Assembly: GCA_964469165.1 (NCBI GenBank)
Contig: CAYXXZ010000109.1
Coordinates: 1 to 8,368, forward strand
Length of the DNA stretch: 8,368 nucleotides
Source: CAYXXZ01 sp964469165
GTDB lineage: Bacteria > Pseudomonadota > Gammaproteobacteria > Pseudomonadales > Porticoccaceae
Reading direction: 5' to 3'
How positions within the stretch are numbered: the stretch's first letter is position 1; every line of letters starts with the position of its first letter. Positions 5,833 through 8,368 of this stretch are shown piece after piece. Both the position numbers and the translations under genes were made by a program. The notes under the pieces were generated by a model that saw nothing but the letters and a program-made list of their open reading frames with translations, had not been told where the DNA came from and ran no database searches.

Positions 5833-6594
5833 CTATTCTTTCAAGCGGTAGCCGCTTTTGAATATCCACAGGATCACCGCCAGGCAGATCGCCATGAACA
5901 GCAGTGTCATCCCCAGGCTCAGTGCCAGGCTCACGTCGGCGACGCCGTAGAAGCTCCAGCGAAAGCCGCTGATCAGGTACACCACCGGGTTGAACAGGAT
6001 CACCGTCTGCCAGAAGGGTGGCAGCATGCTCACGGAATAGAAGGTGCCACCGAGGAAGGTGAGGGGCATCACCACCATCATGGGAATGATCTGCAGCTGT
6101 TCGAAGCTCTCCGCCCAGACGCCGATAATGAAGCCGAACAGGCTGAAGGTGACGGCGGTGAGCAACAGAAAGCCCGCCATCCACAGCGGGTGGGCGATTT
6201 CGTAAGCGACGAAGAAGCGTGCGGTGATCAATACCAGCACACCGAGCAGTACCGATTTGGTGGTTGCCGCGCCCACGTAACCGAGCAGCACTTCCGTTAC
6301 CGATACCGGTGCCGACAGCAACTCGTAGATGGTGCCGGAGTAGCGCGGCATGTAGATGCCGAACGAGGCATTGGAAATGCTCTCGGTGAGCAGCAGCAAC
6401 ATGATCAGGCCGGGCACGATGAAGGCGCCGTAGCTGATACCGTCGACCTCGGTCATGCGCGAGCCGATGGCGGCGCCGAATACGATGAAGTACAAAGAAG
6501 TGGAAATCACCGGCGAGGCGATGCTCTGCATCAGCGTGCGCCAGGTGCGGGCCATTTCGAAACAGTAGATGGCGCGAACGGCCTGAACGTTCAT
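5833..6594 (-). CDS. yadH: ABC-2 type exporter permease, YadH-like
   Basis: This 253-residue inner-membrane protein resembles E. coli YadH (about 256 residues). About six hydrophobic segments are visible, near residues 28-44, 56-76, 103-127, 137-160, 167-184 and 226-246. The ABC-2 signature region between the fifth and sixth reads LGGTFYSVSMLPPFWQTVIL (181-200), followed by FNPVVYLISGFRWSFYG. No signal peptide is seen. The ATG at 6592-6594 overlaps the TGA of the ATPase gene as ATGA, so the two are translationally coupled and should form one transporter. The substrate is not known from the sequence. Confidence 0.92.
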   Translation of the reverse strand: MNVQAVRAIYCFEMARTWRTLMQSIASPVISTSLYFIVFGAAIGSRMTEVDGISYGAFIVPGLIMLLLLTESISNASFGIYMPRYSGTIYELLSAPVSVTEVLLGYVGAATTKSVLLGVLVLITARFFVAYEIAHPLWMAGFLLLTAVTFSLFGFIIGVWAESFEQLQIIPMMVVMPLTFLGGTFYSVSMLPPFWQTVILFNPVVYLISGFRWSFYGVADVSLALSLGMTLLFMAICLAVILWIFKSGYRLKE

Positions 6595-7538
6595 CGGGCG
6601 CTTTCCTCGCTTTGTGTCTGTTGTCTGACCAGATCGACGAAAATTTCTTCCAGAGAGCTCTCGCGGGAACTCAGATCCTTGAAGTCGATGCCTGCGGCAT
6701 CCAGGCGGCGCAGGAGCGCGGCGATGCCGGTGTTTTCGTGCTGGGCGTCGAAGCTGTATACCAATTCGTGGCCATCCGCCGCCAGCGCCAGATCGAATTC
6801 TTCAAGCCCCGCGGGCACGGCTTCCAGAGGCTGTTGCAACTGCAGGCGCAGCTCGCGTTTGCCGAGCTGTTTCATCAGGCGCGCGGTTTCCTCCACCAGC
6901 ACGATGCGGCCGCCGTTGATGATGCCGATGCGATCCGCCATCTCTTCCGCTTCCTCGATGTAGTGGGTGGTGAGGATGACGGTGACGCCGCGTTCGCGCA
7001 GCTTGCGCACCATGTCCCACATGCCGCGGCGCAGATCCACGTCGACCCCGGCGGTGGGTTCGTCGAGGAACAGCACCTTGGGCTCGTGAGCGAGGGCCTT
7101 GGCGATCAGCACGCGGCGTTTCATGCCGCCGGACAGCGCCAGCATTTTGCTGTCGCGCTTGTCCCACAGGGAAAGATCGCGCAACACCTGTTCGATGTGG
7201 GCGGGGTTGGGCGCCAGGCCGAACAGGCCGCGGCTGAAGCTCACCGTGGCCCACACCGTTTCGAAGCCCTCGTTGAACAGTTCCTGGGGCACCAGGCCGA
7301 TGGCGCTGCGGGCACCGCGAAAATCGCGCCGGGTATCGTGACCATCGACGATGATCTCGCCGGCGCCGGGGTTGACGATGCCGCAGATGATGCTGATCAG
7401 GGTGGTCTTGCCAGCCCCGTTGGGGCCGAGCAGCGCGAAAATTTCCCCGCGCTGAATATCGAGATTGATATCCCGAAGGGCGTGCTGCCCCGAGCGGTAG
7501 GTCTTGCTGAGATTGCGAATGGAAACGATGGGCGTCAC
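6591..7538 (-). CDS. yadG: ABC exporter ATPase, YadG-like
   Basis: From the GTG at 7536-7538 the protein has 315 residues; E. coli YadG has 308. Motifs in order are Walker A GPNGAGKT (38-45), Q-loop Q85 in LVPQE, signature LSGGMKRR (135-142), Walker B VLFLDEPTAGVD (155-166, catalytic E160) and switch H192 in LTTHYIEEAE. A C-terminal extension of roughly 100 residues ends SSLEEIFVDLVRQQ, typical of ABC-2 exporter ATPases. An in-frame ATG at 7571 would add 11 residues but has no Shine-Dalgarno, whereas the GTG has AGGAGG and gives an N-terminus that lines up with YadG. A -10-like TACAAT (minus strand, 7570-7575) without a good -35 would also place the transcript start below 7571. The gene powers the membrane partner encoded downstream. 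Confidence 0.93.
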   Translation of the reverse strand: MTPIVSIRNLSKTYRSGQHALRDINLDIQRGEIFALLGPNGAGKTTLISIICGIVNPGAGEIIVDGHDTRRDFRGARSAIGLVPQELFNEGFETVWATVSFSRGLFGLAPNPAHIEQVLRDLSLWDKRDSKMLALSGGMKRRVLIAKALAHEPKVLFLDEPTAGVDVDLRRGMWDMVRKLRERGVTVILTTHYIEEAEEMADRIGIINGGRIVLVEETARLMKQLGKRELRLQLQQPLEAVPAGLEEFDLALAADGHELVYSFDAQHENTGIAALLRRLDAAGIDFKDLSSRESSLEEIFVDLVRQQTQSEESAR

Positions 7539-7542
7539 CGGG

Positions 7543-7548
7543 CCTCCT
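7543..7548 (-). promoter_or_regulatory. Shine-Dalgarno that selects the GTG start of the ABC ATPase
   Basis: AGGAGG on the minus strand lies four bases before the GTG at 7536-7538. The spacing is short, but the match to the anti-Shine-Dalgarno sequence is perfect, and the ATG at 7571 has nothing comparable. Confidence 0.6.
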
Positions 7549-7586
7549 GAGTTGGGAAGGGTGGCGGGCATTGTACAGGTGATATT

Positions 7587-7770
7587 GGGTCTGACGTCTG
7601 ACGCTGGACGTCTGACGCAAAAGCGGGGCGGCGATGCCTGATGACAAGGTGCTTCGTCCGGGTTCCGCCAATGGCGACCCATGCTCCGAACATCTTGAGC
7701 GTCGGACGTCAGACGTCCAGCGTCAGACTCATACCCACACCAGCGTCAGACGTCAGACTTAATACCCACA
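7587..7770. repeat. Cluster of GTCAGAC/GTCTGAC direct and inverted repeats
   Basis: The block 7596-7617 (GTCTGACGCTGGACGTC onward) is a perfect 22-bp inverted copy of 7707-7728, 89 bp away. A further 19-bp copy, CCAGCGTCAGACGTCAGAC at 7740-7758, is the inverse of 7589-7607. On the right side, CCAGCGTCAGAC...ATACCCACA occurs twice in tandem (7717-7739 and 7740-7770). The second copy has an extra GTCAGAC, as if the unit expands by slippage. The 79 bp between the arms hold no recognisable gene. The cluster lies between the divergent ABC operon and argG, upstream of the argG promoter. Function unknown. Confidence 0.8.
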
Positions 7771-7775
7771 ATAAC

Positions 7776-7804
7776 TGGGAATTTTTCTCAGAACCCTTTA
7801 GAAT
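7776..7804 (+). promoter_or_regulatory. Probable argG promoter
   Basis: TAGAAT (7799-7804) matches the -10 consensus at five of six positions. A weak -35, TGGGAA (7776-7781), lies 17 bases upstream. Transcription would start near 7811, giving a leader of about 35 bases. An imperfect palindrome, CTGGGAATTTTTCTCAG (7775-7791), overlaps the -35 and could be an operator, but it does not clearly match an ArgR box. Confidence 0.4.
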
Positions 7805-7834
7805 ACCGCTCCGCAAATCCCCCTCCCGTCAGTC

Positions 7835-7839
7835 AGGAG
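7835..7839 (+). promoter_or_regulatory. Shine-Dalgarno of argG
   Basis: AGGAG lies six bases before the GTG at 7846-7848 and identifies this non-ATG codon as the argG start. Confidence 0.75.
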
Positions 7840-7845
7840 TTTCCC

Positions 7846-8368
7846 GTGTCTGATATCAAGAAAGTCGTACTCGCCTACTCAGGCGGCCTGGACACCTCTG
7901 TCATCGTGCGTTGGTTGCAGGAAACCTACCAGTGCGAGATCGTGACTTTCACGGCCGATATCGGCCAGGGCGAGGAGGTCGAGCCCGCCCGCGCCAAGGC
8001 GCAGGCCATGGGCGTCAAGGAAATTTATATCGATGACCTGCGCGAAGAATTCGCCCGCGATTTCGTGTTTCCGATGTTCCGCGCCAATACCGTCTACGAG
8101 GGCGAGTACCTGCTCGGCACATCCATTGCGCGGCCACTGATCGCCAAGCGCCTGATCGAAATCGCCAACGAGACGGGTGCGGACGCCATTTCCCACGGCG
8201 CCACCGGCAAGGGCAACGATCAGGTGCGCTTCGAACTCGGTGCCTATGCGCTCAAGCCCGGTATCAAGGTGATCGCCCCGTGGCGCGAGTGGGACCTGCT
8301 GTCGCGCGACAAACTGATGGCCTATTGCGAAACCCACGATATTCCCGTGGAAATGAAGCGCGGCAAGA
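7846..8368 (+). CDS. argG: Argininosuccinate synthase (5' part, runs off the window)
   Basis: ArgG joins citrulline and aspartate with ATP to form argininosuccinate, the penultimate step of arginine synthesis. The window holds the first 174 codons of an expected total near 400. The start is GTG, giving MSDIKKVVLAYSGGLDTS. The PP-loop SGGLDTS (12-18) binds ATP. YEGEYLLGTSIARPLIAK (84-101) and HGATGKGNDQVRFE (117-130) are conserved substrate-binding segments of the family. The frame is open with no disruption to the edge. The gene is monocistronic on the visible side and is read away from the divergent ABC operon. The proximity of argG to pyrC and rnt is an old gammaproteobacterial arrangement, here stretched by inserted genes. 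Confidence 0.97.
   Translation, partial: MSDIKKVVLAYSGGLDTSVIVRWLQETYQCEIVTFTADIGQGEEVEPARAKAQAMGVKEIYIDDLREEFARDFVFPMFRANTVYEGEYLLGTSIARPLIAKRLIEIANETGADAISHGATGKGNDQVRFELGAYALKPGIKVIAPWREWDLLSRDKLMAYCETHDIPVEMKRGK

Noticed and set aside
6612..7550. 312-codon open frame on the plus strand opposite the ABC ATPase
   Set aside because: It is a mirror frame of a gene with full Walker A, signature, Walker B and switch motifs; the plus product is His- and Gln-rich with no recognisable domain.
7571..7682. Longer forms of the ABC ATPase starting at ATG 7682 or ATG 7571
   Set aside because: Neither has a ribosome-binding site; the 7682 form reads through the repeat cluster. The GTG at 7538 has AGGAGG and fits YadG length.
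7587..7770. Possible CRISPR array in the GTCAGAC repeats
   Set aside because: Units are short, degenerate and partly inverted, with no regular spacers of 25-40 bp and no cas genes.
7879..8337. 152-codon minus-strand frame at the right edge
   Set aside because: It is antisense to argG, whose PP-loop and substrate motifs are clear on the plus strand.

Overview
This is a chromosomal segment of a moderately GC-rich gammaproteobacterium. The housekeeping genes look like that class: RNase T (rnt) and class II dihydroorotase (pyrC) overlap in one leftward operon, and argininosuccinate synthase (argG) lies to the right. In Pseudomonas the same genes lie close together (rnt, pyrC, motY, argG). Here no motY is seen, and about 6 kb of accessory DNA separates pyrC from argG. 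The genus cannot be fixed from this window.

Layout, left to right. (1) 1-62: the last codons of an unidentified rightward gene, then a 28-bp perfect palindrome. (2) 145-1819, minus strand: pyrC then rnt, overlapping by 11 bp. (3) 2039-4291, plus strand: a large, somewhat lower-GC gene encoding a three-part protein. It has a DUF262 (GmrS-like) domain, an HNH-type (GmrD/DUF1524-like) domain and a C-terminal Schlafen AlbA_2 domain. It is the best candidate in the window for an uncharacterised nucleic-acid-targeting or anti-phage protein. (4) 4311-4548: a MITE-like element with 29-bp terminal inverted repeats, TA at both ends, and an interior of repeated GGGAGAGGG hairpins. (5) 4710-5246, minus strand: a complete type II toxin-antitoxin operon (RHH antitoxin, then RelE-family toxin) with a recognisable promoter and a palindromic operator. 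(6) 5366-5743, plus strand: a tautomerase-superfamily protein lacking the usual N-terminal proline. (7) 5744-5830: a perfect 31-bp inverted repeat filling the gap between two convergent genes. (8) 5833-7538, minus strand: a YadG/YadH-like ABC exporter whose two genes overlap by 4 bp. (9) 7587-7770: a cluster of GTCAGAC-type direct and inverted repeats. (10) 7846 to the end: the 5' part of argG, which starts with GTG.

Functionally the window mixes core metabolism (pyrimidine and arginine synthesis, RNA 3'-end trimming) with accessory modules likely gained independently: a putative defence protein, a toxin-antitoxin pair, a tautomerase and an exporter. Non-coding repeats sit at most boundaries between these modules. 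All functions are inferred from motifs read by eye; no database search was run.
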